A stretch of DNA of 32,742 nt, taken from IMG/VR virus record IMGVR_UViG_3300030060_002676, positions 1-32,742 of that record, one strand, 5' to 3'. Below are positions 17,004 to 22,959 of this stretch, in pieces. Numbering within the stretch: position 1 is the first letter of the stretch; every line of letters starts with the position of its first letter. The stretch is from a virus. The notes under the pieces were generated by a model. The model was not told where the DNA came from and did no database searches. It saw nothing but the letters and a program-made list of their open reading frames with translations. The translations under genes were made by a program, and so were the position numbers.

Positions 17004-17653
17004 TCTTCACCTCCCAACAGTCTCGGCAACATCTCGCAAGCCGTACCCTGAATCCACACGCCGCCGGTCTGTCTTTTTCTCGGTTCGGGGTCGATGTGAA
17101 CCCTGAACTTGGTTCCTCCAACTCCGCTGACAAGTGTGCATGCTGGCTGAACCTCAAGTGATGTGCCGACCGAAATCAGCATGTCACAATTCTGGATGGC
17201 AACGCAGGCTTCATGCCATGCGTCCGCAGGTAGCGGCTCACCAAACAGAACAACTGATGGGCGTACCAAGTCCTCCATCTCATAGTCGTATCTGTCCTCC
17301 ATCAACTCGCCGTGTAGGTGAATGGCTTTCTTGCCTGCACGTTCTGAAAGATCATCTACGTTCTGGGTGATGTGAGTCACCTTCGGATTGTTGGCGATGG
17401 CGAAGTGTGCAGCGTTCGGCTCGATGTCCTCCAACTGCTCCCGCCAAGTGTGATACTGGTTGACCACCATTTCGGTGTTTTCCAACAGGCCGGTCCTGCT
17501 GGCGTACACCTCTGGATCGTAGGTTTGCCAAAGCGGATCTTCGGAGTCACGGTATGTGGGAATGCCGCTCTCGGCACTGAGTCCAGCACCAGAAAAGACA
17601 ACAATACTTTCTGCTGATTTACATTCATCTCGGATCATTTCAAAGCAATTCAT
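16991..17653 (-). CDS. SIR2-family (sirtuin) NAD-dependent protein deacylase, zinc-less
   Basis: The protein is 220 aa. GAGLSAESGIPTYR (residues 22-35) binds NAD; TQNVDDL (96-102), IHLHGE with the catalytic base H114, RPSVVLFGE (131-139) and SVGTSLEVQPA complete the sirtuin signature. Related enzymes (CobB, SIRT5) have four cysteines in a zinc site between HGE and RP; here only 15 residues lie between them and none is cysteine. Y67 in QYHTWRE aligns with the acyl-lysine tyrosine of CobB/SIRT5, while the partner arginine position is W70, followed by R71. The enzyme may remove acyl groups from host or phage proteins, or act on NAD/ADP-ribose-based defence. It follows the DUF3846-like gene by 2 bases, with AAGGAGGG as ribosome binding site. 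Confidence 0.88.
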   Translation of the reverse strand: MNCFEMIRDECKSAESIVVFSGAGLSAESGIPTYRDSEDPLWQTYDPEVYASRTGLLENTEMVVNQYHTWREQLEDIEPNAAHFAIANNPKVTHITQNVDDLSERAGKKAIHLHGELMEDRYDYEMEDLVRPSVVLFGEPLPADAWHEACVAIQNCDMLISVGTSLEVQPACTLVSGVGGTKFRVHIDPEPRKRQTGGVWIQGTACEMLPRLLGGEEWNA

Positions 17654-17655
17654 AC

Positions 17656-18075
17656 TTAGCCCTCCTTGCTAAAAAAGTGAAATTCCATATCTGGGGTAGG
17701 CCGCAGGGTTGCGGGGATGTCCTCCCGTACTTGGTCGGGAACATCAGTCGAGTAGCCATCCAAGTCTGGTGGCCCAAAGATCAAAGCCGAGCCAACGCAG
17801 GGCTGGCTGTAGCCGATGTATCCGCACAACCAAATCGACCAAATGTTTACTGGCGTGTTGGCCTTGAGCAAGGCTTCGTCATCCGCGTAAACCGTTAGGC
17901 CATGCTTGCCACCCAATGAATCTGGGTGGCAAGGAATGGAAGTGAATACATCGCAGCCGAGATACGATTGAATCTCATCAATCGAATCCTTCGGGACACT
18001 GATCGGCAAGCATTCGCCGTTGGTGTGGAGCAAAAGCCCCTTGACTTCATCGCGTGGTGTTGCTTCGTCGCTCAT
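17656..18075 (-). CDS. DUF3846-like protein
   Basis: The protein is 139 aa. The pattern is a short strand GLLLHTNGECLPISVP, a helix with DEIQSYLGC, a central YADDEALLKANTPVN and then GSALIFGPP. This is the order I recall for DUF3846 proteins, which are common in phages and conjugative plasmids and have no known function. The start overlaps the upstream 54-aa gene by 4 bases (ATGA) and the stop is 2 bases before the sirtuin start, so it is coupled into the accessory operon. A functional link to the sirtuin is only suggested by adjacency. Confidence 0.55.
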   Translation of the reverse strand: MSDEATPRDEVKGLLLHTNGECLPISVPKDSIDEIQSYLGCDVFTSIPCHPDSLGGKHGLTVYADDEALLKANTPVNIWSIWLCGYIGYSQPCVGSALIFGPPDLDGYSTDVPDQVREDIPATLRPTPDMEFHFFSKEG

Positions 18076-18236
18076 TTCATCTCCTCCATAATCAATCTGA
18101 GTTGCACGATGATTGCATCCAAGTCATTCGCGCACTCTGCGCCTTCGTCCCCCCACCTCACGTGCAGCAGGTGGTGAATCTGCTGATCCAAGTGGTCGAT
18201 GATTTGTTGCTTCGATAACTTTTTCTTTGCGCTCAC
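18072..18236 (-). CDS. Small helical protein, 54 aa
   Basis: A GTG start at 18236 overlaps the stop of the lysozyme-like gene (GTGA), and its own stop overlaps the next ATG (ATGA). These two 4-base couplings make this short frame convincing. The sequence is basic at the N terminus (SAKKKLSKQQ), then histidine-rich (HLDQQIHHLLH) and ends in a hydrophobic/acidic helix (IIVQLRLIMEEMK). It looks like a small two-helix protein. Function unknown; no family recognised. Confidence 0.7.
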   Translation of the reverse strand: MSAKKKLSKQQIIDHLDQQIHHLLHVRWGDEGAECANDLDAIIVQLRLIMEEMK

Positions 18237-18655
18237 TTGAGTTCCTCCAATGTTTTATTCCAATAAGGCTTGGTGGCTGCACGCTTGTACCCGTTGGGGC
18301 CACCGTTCCAGATACGGGCTTCGTCTTCTAGCGTTGGCTTGCGCCCGAGCCTGCGCTCGGTTGCGTACCTAGCCATGTACTTGCGGAACGTCCGCAGGCT
18401 GTACTCTAGATCATCGACATCTTCGTACTTGCCGGGCATGTCGGCATCAATCCACGCCGCCCTGCTAATTTGCAGCGGCCCCCGCGAAAGGAATTCCCCA
18501 CGGTGCGGACACCAATCACCAAGGATCGGCTTGTCGCCCGTCAATCTGCCGCTGGATTCGACCATGTGAATGGCACGCTCCAACGCTGTTTCGTATGGAT
18601 GATCCACGACTGCAAAGTTTGCAGCCAACGATGTAATAAGTGTTGCGATGTTCAT
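18233..18655 (-). CDS. Lysozyme/transglycosylase-like peptidoglycan hydrolase
   Basis: The ATG at 18655 overlaps the upstream stop (ATGA) and is preferred over a TTG nine bases earlier; the protein is 140 aa. A catalytic glutamate E33 in HMVESSGR, then GDWCPHRGEFLSRGPLQIS, and ARIWNGGPNGYKR near the C terminus give the E...GPLQI...WNGG arrangement of lysozyme-superfamily (GH23/i-type-like) transglycosylases. The first 18 residues are moderately hydrophobic (TLITSLAANFAVV) but lack a basic N-region, so a signal-arrest-release role is uncertain. It would cleave glycan strands of the cell wall. Its place in the accessory operon, 14 kb from the spanin candidates, is odd for a lysis gene. Confidence 0.7.
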   Translation of the reverse strand: MNIATLITSLAANFAVVDHPYETALERAIHMVESSGRLTGDKPILGDWCPHRGEFLSRGPLQISRAAWIDADMPGKYEDVDDLEYSLRTFRKYMARYATERRLGRKPTLEDEARIWNGGPNGYKRAATKPYWNKTLEELK

Positions 18656-18906
18656 ACTTGCCAATTTCCTTCCGTGTAAACTTCAACTTCCCAATTCATG
18701 CCCTCGCCCGATGACCACCCTTCTCCTTCAAAGGTGTTGTAGGGTCCGTCGATATCTGCCGCTGACACTTTGCCAGCGATCACCTCAAACTCATCGGCTT
18801 TTTTCAGCATACGCCTGAGTTTGTTTAGTGCAGATTCCCAGTCTCTTGCGTTGACCGTAAACTCGGACATACATTCGATTCTTGCTCGGACTGTAAACTC
18901 TTTCAT
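18652..18906 (-). CDS. Unknown small protein, 84 aa
   Basis: The ATG at 18906 has an ideal AGGAGG 7 bases upstream and sits just after the previous stop, whereas longer versions of the frame run back through the upstream gene. The sequence begins MKEFTVRARIECMSEFTVNA, a duplicated strand-like EFTV pattern, then a helix (WESALNKLRRMLKKA) and a W/E-rich end (GMNWEVEVYTEGNW). An alpha/beta fold is likely. No family was recognised. It is coupled to the lysozyme-like gene by a 4-base overlap. Confidence 0.75.
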   Translation of the reverse strand: MKEFTVRARIECMSEFTVNARDWESALNKLRRMLKKADEFEVIAGKVSAADIDGPYNTFEGEGWSSGEGMNWEVEVYTEGNWQV

Positions 18907-18908
18907 GG

Positions 18909-19259
18909 TCAATCCTCCTTGGTTGCGTGGGCTGTTTGGCGTTCGGGTCGAATCCATATCTTGTCCTCCCATTCGAGCCGCCCCAACTTGTTGACGAAGA
19001 GTGTGCATCGGTCGCACCACCACCTGTTCCGCATGCACCGCTCAACAAATGGTTTCCGCTTGAACGTCGGACATTTCCGGTTCAACTGGTCAGCCATGCC
19101 GTTCACGGTAATTACCCATGCCGTGATTCGCCCCCTGCTGAAATCATCCAGCGGGTCGTTGGGATAATGCTGGGCAGACCACCCTGTTCCGTCAATGATT
19201 GGGGTGGATTCAGACAGTGCGAAAGCGATAAAATCAAACTCGTTGCTGTTCATGTTCAT
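18909..19259 (-). CDS. Unknown protein with cysteine cluster, 116 aa
   Basis: The ATG at 19259 is preferred (AAGGGA with 7 bases of spacing). The N-terminal half is D/P/S rich and includes AQHYPNDPLDDFSRGR. The C-terminal half contains C-rich, W-rich sequence (KCPTFKRKPF, then CMRNRWWCDRC), so C-x(n)-C-x6-C-x2-C may bind zinc. The gene lies 2 bases downstream of the 86-aa gene and 2 bases upstream of the 84-aa gene, clearly part of the operon. No family was recognised. Confidence 0.7.
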   Translation of the reverse strand: MNMNSNEFDFIAFALSESTPIIDGTGWSAQHYPNDPLDDFSRGRITAWVITVNGMADQLNRKCPTFKRKPFVERCMRNRWWCDRCTLFVNKLGRLEWEDKIWIRPERQTAHATKED

Positions 19260-19261
19260 GG

Positions 19262-19522
19262 TCAATCCCTTTCTGCGTCGTGACGCATGTTCTCGGTGTG
19301 TTCTTCTTCGACCTCTTCCTGCCAGCCGATTGCCTTCTCCACTTGAGACTTGATCGTGTAAAGGTCTTTGGCCTGCAAGAGCATTACTGGTATGGCCTGC
19401 TCGCCTTCAACATTTTCGGCGGTTCTTTTGGCATGCTCTTCGCTGCATCCACCGATGCGATTGAAGCCATACTCCGGCGTGTATATCCACCAATCGGTGG
19501 GTCGTGTGATTGTGTAAGACAT
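19262..19522 (-). CDS. Unknown acidic protein, 86 aa
   Basis: The start at 19522 follows AAAGGAGAG, part of the repeated leader described separately. Residues 1-30 are aromatic (PTDWWIYTPEYGFNRIGG), followed by a helical segment (EEHAKRTAENV) and a glutamate-rich end (WQEEVEEEHTEN). It is the last gene in the accessory operon to have its own structured leader; those after it are coupled. Function unknown. Confidence 0.75.
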   Translation of the reverse strand: MSYTITRPTDWWIYTPEYGFNRIGGCSEEHAKRTAENVEGEQAIPVMLLQAKDLYTIKSQVEKAIGWQEEVEEEHTENMRHDAERD

Positions 19523-19578
19523 AACAAACTCTCCTTTTGTTAGAGTGAATCCCCACCATCACCTCTCGATGATGGTGG
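19523..19578 (-). promoter_or_regulatory. Structured leader copy 1: TCGAGAGG-loop hairpin plus SD box
   Basis: On the minus strand a 9-bp hairpin (arms 19578-19570 and 19561-19553, loop TCGAGAGG) begins 9 bases after the upstream stop. It is followed by CACTCTAACAAAAGGAGAG then TTTG, which contains the Shine-Dalgarno sequence of the 86-aa gene. The hairpin has no following T-tract, so it is not a standard terminator. The same architecture is found at 20743-20800 and 21311-21380. Confidence 0.75.
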
Positions 19579-19587
19579 AGTGTTGGG

Positions 19588-19956
19588 TTAGCCCACCACG
19601 GGCTGGTCGAGATCAGTATCGGCATACGCCTTCTTGATTTGATCCGACAGGTCACGCGCCCTTGATCCTCGCCCATTCATGGACGAATAAATCTTGAGAA
19701 CGTATGCGATCGAATCGACAACATCCAAGGCATAGACTCCACGCATTTCTGTGACTGGGGTTCCATCCTCGCCATACACCACCGATTTGTGATCGGCAAA
19801 ATCTGACTTGTGAATATGTACCCAGCGTTCCAGTTTCGATTCGGGTACGCCGGTTGCCTCCGCAACTTTGTCCACGTGGTAGATCCCGTGTCCGTCGTTT
19901 CCGAAGTAGTCAATGAGGCTCAAAGCCTCCCGTTTGGTGAGTGTCATTTTTGACAT
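19588..19956 (-). CDS. Unknown protein with possible winged-helix segment, 122 aa
   Basis: The ATG at 19956 lies 5 bases after GGAGAG; the in-frame extension upstream overlaps the leader hairpin and is rejected. Residues about 22-48 (IYHVDKVAEATGVPESKLERW) look like a helix-turn-helix, and VTEMRGVYALDVVDSIAYVL follows. The C-terminal part (RARDLSDQIKKAY) is charged and helical. DNA binding is possible but the resemblance is only to the general HTH pattern. The gene has its own promoter candidate (20056-20084) and leader. Confidence 0.7.
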   Translation of the reverse strand: MSKMTLTKREALSLIDYFGNDGHGIYHVDKVAEATGVPESKLERWVHIHKSDFADHKSVVYGEDGTPVTEMRGVYALDVVDSIAYVLKIYSSMNGRGSRARDLSDQIKKAYADTDLDQPVVG

Positions 19957-20002
19957 ACAAACTCTCCATTGTTGATAGTGAATTGTCGCCGGACCATCCG
20001 GC
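19957..20002 (-). promoter_or_regulatory. Structured leader copy 2 (variant hairpin)
   Basis: It contains CACTATCAACAATGGAGAG then TTTG, the same SD box as the other leaders. Upstream is a shorter 6-bp hairpin (GCCGGA/TCCGGC, 3-base loop, 19988-20002), unlike the 9-bp hairpin with an 8-base loop found in copies 1, 3 and 4. The box is conserved while the hairpin has been replaced, so the two parts may be separable. Confidence 0.6.
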
Positions 20003-20055
20003 AAACCCCGACGCATGGCAGAACCACACGCCGGAGAAAAAGAGGCAGGTTGTCC

Positions 20056-20084
20056 ATCTTACCATGTGGATCAACCCCTGTCAA
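20056..20084 (-). promoter_or_regulatory. Sigma70-like promoter inside the accessory operon
   Basis: Read on the minus strand: TTGACA (20084-20079), 17 bases, TAAGAT (20061-20056), matching the -10 consensus at four of six positions with a perfect -35 and ideal spacing. It lies in the only sizeable gap of the operon, 93 bp after the 105-aa gene, and would start a transcript with about a 90-base leader that includes the hairpin and SD box of the 122-aa gene. It implies separate control of the distal genes, including lysozyme-like protein, sirtuin and recombinase. Confidence 0.65.
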
Positions 20085-20095
20085 GCGGCTTGGTC

Positions 20096-20413
20096 TTACT
20101 CGTCAATGCCCACCAAATCCCAAGACCAAAACATGTCGCCGTCAAAGACGTAGCCATCCGGCTTCAGCACGGGCTTGCACTTGTCAAACTGCGGAGCGAC
20201 GTATTCATCAAGCCATGCCTGTGCAGCCTCGGCGTGGTTGTCGGTATCCCGCATTTTGTTCCGATCCCACGGCAGGACAAGGCGACGCGGGGGGGTGTCG
20301 ATGTCATGCCGTGAATCGGTGACGGCAATCCGAGCGGGTCGGTGGCTGGTGGCTGGTAAAACACGGGTTCGGATACCGCTCCATGTCATTTTTTTCTTTT
20401 CGATTGTTGTCAT
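20096..20413 (-). CDS. Unknown protein, 105 aa
   Basis: The ATG at 20413 overlaps the upstream stop (ATGA) and has GGGAGCG upstream. The N-terminal half is basic (MTTIEKKKMTWSGIRTR and PRRLVLPWDRNKMRD) and the C-terminal half is acidic and aromatic (WLDEYVAPQFDKCKP, then DGYVFDGDMFWSWDLVGIDE). No motif or family was recognised. It ends just before the internal promoter. Confidence 0.65.
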   Translation of the reverse strand: MTTIEKKKMTWSGIRTRVLPATSHRPARIAVTDSRHDIDTPPRRLVLPWDRNKMRDTDNHAEAAQAWLDEYVAPQFDKCKPVLKPDGYVFDGDMFWSWDLVGIDE

Positions 20414-20742
20414 TTGATTCGCTCCCATTTGTTAGCGGTGATGATTGATATAACTCGATCCCATTCGTTGCCCCATTTGCCGCCGATGTGCCAAAAACTA
20501 ATGTCCTCGACTTTTCGGTTCTCGCCATAGTTTGGGCCGTTCTTCCAATTGTAAATGGTGCAGACCACACCATCCTCAAACTCGATTACCCATCGGGCAT
20601 CGACCTTGTAGCCGTCGCCTTCGGCTGGCTCTCCGAATAGGTCAACCAATTCGGAATACTTGGCGAATGTAGCCTTGAGCAAACTACTCCCTTCGGTCTT
20701 GTCGAATACGTCTTGGTCGTGTTGGATTGCTTTGTATTTCAT
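20410..20742 (-). CDS. Conserved small phage protein (WHIGG-type), 110 aa
   Basis: The real start is the ATG at 20742, 8 bases after GGAGAG in the repeated leader; the longer frame upstream only shadows the neighbouring gene. The core reads FGEPAEGDGYKVDARWVIEF, then EDGVVCTIYNWKNGPNYG and FWHIGGKWGNEWDRVISII. I recognise this pattern from small proteins of many unrelated phages and conjugative elements, without a known function. It probably forms a compact alpha/beta fold. Translation is coupled to the 105-aa gene by a 4-base overlap. Confidence 0.75.
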   Translation of the reverse strand: MKYKAIQHDQDVFDKTEGSSLLKATFAKYSELVDLFGEPAEGDGYKVDARWVIEFEDGVVCTIYNWKNGPNYGENRKVEDISFWHIGGKWGNEWDRVISIITANKWERIK

Positions 20743-20800
20743 AATGCAAACTCTCCTTTTTTTAGAGTGAAACCGCACCACCACCTTCCGATGGTGGTGC
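20743..20800 (-). promoter_or_regulatory. Structured leader copy 3: TCGGAAGG-loop hairpin plus SD box
   Basis: A 9-bp hairpin with arms at 20800-20792 and 20783-20775 and an 8-base loop TCGGAAGG starts 15 bases after the upstream stop. The following CACTCTAAAAAAAGGAGAG then TTTG carries the SD of the 110-aa gene. Relative to copy 1, arm positions 1 and 7 are changed on both sides, so pairing is kept. Confidence 0.75.
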
Positions 20801-20815
20801 AGTGGGTGGGCCGGA

Positions 20816-21310
20816 TCAGCCATAGATAACGTCGCCATAGTCGATGTATTGGAACAGGCAGTCCCAGCAAACCGAATCGCCGTTGTCAGCCATGATCTCT
20901 TTGAACACCCACCAATCAGGATTTTCTGCCATCTTGTTGAACGCCTCAGTGACCGTTTGCTTGTTGATCTTGGTGGCTTGGCAATACTTCTCGATGAAGT
21001 AATCGTCCCAGTGGAAATCGTCGTGGCACTTGGTGGTGTGGTCGATGCAGAAGGTGTAGACATCCCCGCCTTTTCGATACAACTCTTCGGCTTTTTCCCA
21101 GCGAATAGCCATATAAATCAAGCCGTCTTTGATGACCCGATCTTCTTCGTCCAAAAATTGCAGCAAGGGGTGGTCTTGGGTTGGGAGAATGTAGAAGCCA
21201 CCGCCCCGCCATGTTCCGAAAGTGCAGGCAATTTCGTGATTGCCAGCAAGATCAAAATTGTCGTGGTCGATCTCAATAGATACGCTTTTCACAGTCTTGG
21301 ATTCATTCAT
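20816..21310 (-). CDS. Unknown protein, 164 aa
   Basis: Start at 21310 behind AAAAGAG in the leader. The protein is rich in W, Y, D and C: YILPTQDHPLLQFL, CIDHTTKCHDDFHWDDYF, and WWVFKEIMADNGDSVCWDC near the C terminus. A helical segment (CQATKINKQTVTEAFNKM) lies in the middle and resembles an HTH only weakly. Cysteine pairs may bind metal. It has the look of small phage proteins of unknown function that depend on an 'aspartate/tryptophan-rich' surface. No family was recognised. Confidence 0.7.
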   Translation of the reverse strand: MNESKTVKSVSIEIDHDNFDLAGNHEIACTFGTWRGGGFYILPTQDHPLLQFLDEEDRVIKDGLIYMAIRWEKAEELYRKGGDVYTFCIDHTTKCHDDFHWDDYFIEKYCQATKINKQTVTEAFNKMAENPDWWVFKEIMADNGDSVCWDCLFQYIDYGDVIYG

Positions 21311-21380
21311 GGTGCAAACTCTTTTCTGCCCTTGTTGGGCTGTTTAGTGAAGCCCCCCCACCGCCTCTCGACGATGGGGG
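21311..21380 (-). promoter_or_regulatory. Structured leader copy 4: TCGAGAGG-loop hairpin, mini-hairpin and SD box
   Basis: The 9-bp hairpin uses arms 21380-21372 and 21363-21355 with loop TCGAGAGG. One pair is U-G when read as minus-strand RNA but would be A-C on the opposite strand. The SD box is interrupted by a short GCCC/GGGC hairpin (21328-21340) directly upstream of AAAAGAG. The element separates the ArdC-like gene from the 164-aa gene. Confidence 0.75.
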
Positions 21381-21401
21381 AGTGTTGGGGTGGTCTATCG
21401 G

Positions 21402-22364
21402 TCAAGCCATCGCTGGCTCTTCGATGTCTTCGGTGACTTCGGCATAGCCCATGACCAGCCCCGCCGCCTTGCCAGCCCGACCAGCGGCCCAAGGCAACAC
21501 GCCGTAGTCCGGATCGCCTTTGTCATCCTTCAACGCTCCGAGCCAATTCTTGAGGTACGCCACACACTGCTCCTCGTTGAATTGCTCGCCGTGGGCCGAC
21601 ATCAGCATGGCTGATCCCATCTCCGCGATCAACTCTTCCCGAGCGTATTTCTTTGACCCGAATTTGTTCCCCAATTCTCGGGACAATCGAGTGTCATGCC
21701 CCGTAGCGTGGCAAGCCTCATGGGCAAGGGTTCGAGCGTACTCGGCTCGATCCTTGAACTGCCCGACCAGCGGCATGCGGATTTCGTCGATCAACTTGGA
21801 ATAGCAGGCCCGATCGCCGCCCTCGACCAGTTTGATTCCCTCGGAATCCAGCCAATCCTTGACCGTGGATTCGGTCGCCAATGCTGGATCTTTGTGATCG
21901 GTCGGGATGCCATTCAACTCGGCATTTTTGGCCGCGAGTCGGTCCAATCGGGCTTGGAGTTTGTCGCGGTCGATGCCTTCGACCTGATCGGCGTTGAATA
22001 CCTTGTAGGTCTTGACCATGAAGATTTCTTTCTCCTCCGGAGTACCTTCCTTGATCTTGACTTTTGCCCACCAATAGACCCAAGCAGGGGAGCCATTGAA
22101 CTTGGTGGCTCCGAGTTTGGTCCAATGCTTGCGAGTACCCCACCAAGGCATCGAATACCCTTTTTGGTAGGTCAAGAAGCACAACCAAAGGTCGTTCATG
22201 CCTAGATACTGTTTCCCGTTCGACAGTTTCCGGGGTGCTGATGGGCTGAATGGCTGAATTTGTGACTCGATCCAAGGACGCATCCAAGGGGCGATATCCC
22301 GTCCATCTTTGATGGCGGATTCGAGTGTCGTAGCGATATGCTCAAAGTGTTTGACTTGTTTCAT
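21402..22364 (-). CDS. ArdC-like antirestriction protein with zincin domain
   Basis: The ATG at 22364 (320 aa) is preceded by AGGAG in the leader; frame upstream of it is non-coding leader. The N-terminal 130 residues (PWMRPW, LSNGKQYLGMNDLWL, PWWGTRKHW) follow the ArdC_N single-strand-DNA-binding pattern, with YWWAKVKI next. The C-terminal part is a zincin metallopeptidase domain with HEACHATGH (H215, E216, H219) followed by EELIAEMGSAML, the usual downstream helix with the third ligand. ArdC proteins protect incoming DNA against restriction and are encoded by plasmids and phages. As first gene of the minus-strand operon under the promoter at 22722-22750, it is expected to be expressed early. 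Confidence 0.85.
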   Translation of the reverse strand: MKQVKHFEHIATTLESAIKDGRDIAPWMRPWIESQIQPFSPSAPRKLSNGKQYLGMNDLWLCFLTYQKGYSMPWWGTRKHWTKLGATKFNGSPAWVYWWAKVKIKEGTPEEKEIFMVKTYKVFNADQVEGIDRDKLQARLDRLAAKNAELNGIPTDHKDPALATESTVKDWLDSEGIKLVEGGDRACYSKLIDEIRMPLVGQFKDRAEYARTLAHEACHATGHDTRLSRELGNKFGSKKYAREELIAEMGSAMLMSAHGEQFNEEQCVAYLKNWLGALKDDKGDPDYGVLPWAAGRAGKAAGLVMGYAEVTEDIEEPAMA

Positions 22365-22432
22365 AGTGCAAAATCTCCTGCCCCATCGGGGGCTGTTAGT
22401 GTTGAAAACCCGCCATGGCATTGAAGCCATGG
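22365..22432 (-). promoter_or_regulatory. Structured leader of the ArdC-like gene (variant)
   Basis: A 7-bp hairpin CCATGGC/GCCATGG (22413-22432, 6-base loop) is followed by a CACTAAC segment. A GCCCC/GGGGC mini-hairpin with 4-base loop (22380-22393) then lies directly against AGGAG, TTTTGCA and the ATG. The order hairpin - CACT box - mini-hairpin - SD matches copy 4, although the main hairpin sequence differs. Confidence 0.6.
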
Positions 22433-22687
22433 GCCGTTGCTATCGGCAAACCTATCGGGTTGCTTTCGTCAATTTTTGCCCGTTGCCTCACTCATGCCGC
22501 GACCGAATCGCGTGGATGTTTCTCACTGGCAAGGCCAGTAGAGGCGGATGGGACTCGCGTTCAGTGGGTGGTTGCGTTCATGGCTCGGAGCCTGTTACGT
22601 CCGTTGCTGGATGGGGACACGTTTAAGGTGTGCTGCCTCCCACTTGGCGGATGCCCTGCCCACTGTTGGCAAGATTGATCGGGTTGT

Positions 22688-22716
22688 CGCCGCTGCTTTA
22701 CTGAACCAAAGCGGCG
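22688..22716 (-). other. Hairpin just downstream of the accessory promoter
   Basis: CGCCGCT (22688-22694) and AGCGGCG (22710-22716) form a perfect 7-bp stem with a 15-base loop; an alternative pairing of GCTTT with AAAGC inside gives a 9-bp stem with a bulge. It would be the very 5' end of the transcript from the promoter at 22722-22750. It may protect the RNA 5' end or attenuate transcription; no T-tract follows. Confidence 0.45.
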
Positions 22717-22721
22717 GGACC

Positions 22722-22750
22722 AATGTAGGGCAAGGTTTGGGGGCAGTCAA
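22722..22750 (-). promoter_or_regulatory. Sigma70-like promoter of the accessory operon
   Basis: Read on the minus strand: TTGACT (22750-22745), 17 bases, TACATT (22727-22722). The -35 matches at five of six and the -10 at four of six positions with ideal spacing. Transcription would start near 22715 and give an unusually long leader of about 350 bases before the ArdC-like start codon. That leader has two hairpins and no gene of its own. Confidence 0.6.
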
Positions 22751-22856
22751 CCCTACTTACCAATTTTATCTAATCGGCGGACGGTCCAACAGCACCAAAA
22801 CCCCTTGTTTTGTAGGCTTTTTGGCCCCAAAAGTTTTTTTTATTTTCTTTCCAAAG

Positions 22857-22865
22857 TTATCCACA
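22857..22865 (+). promoter_or_regulatory. Perfect DnaA-box sequence
   Basis: TTATCCACA is the classical high-affinity box for the host initiator DnaA. It lies immediately after an AT-rich tract (T8-A-TTTT-C-TTT) that could unwind easily. Only one copy was noticed, so use as a true DnaA site is not established. Confidence 0.4.
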
Positions 22866-22959
22866 ATGCCACCTTCCCGCATCTTTTCGGCGGTGTTGGG
22901 CAAGGTATGGCGGCGATACCTTTTGCTCTTCCGACACTGTAAATGTGACGACGCTACCC

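Noticed and set aside
18907-19038. N-terminal extension of the 84-aa gene
   Set aside because: It overlaps the upstream gene in another frame; AGGAGG directly precedes the ATG at 18906.
20743-21063. N-terminal extension of the 110-aa gene to 217 codons
   Set aside because: The added part is S/T/P/R-rich and reads through the neighbouring 164-aa gene and the leader hairpin; the ATG at 20742 has the SD.
22817-22841. Terminator-like CTTTTTGG...CCAAAAG with 8-T run on the plus strand
   Set aside because: The stem is weak (about 6 A/T-rich pairs) and no plus-strand gene lies upstream, so it is better treated as an AT-rich tract beside the DnaA box.
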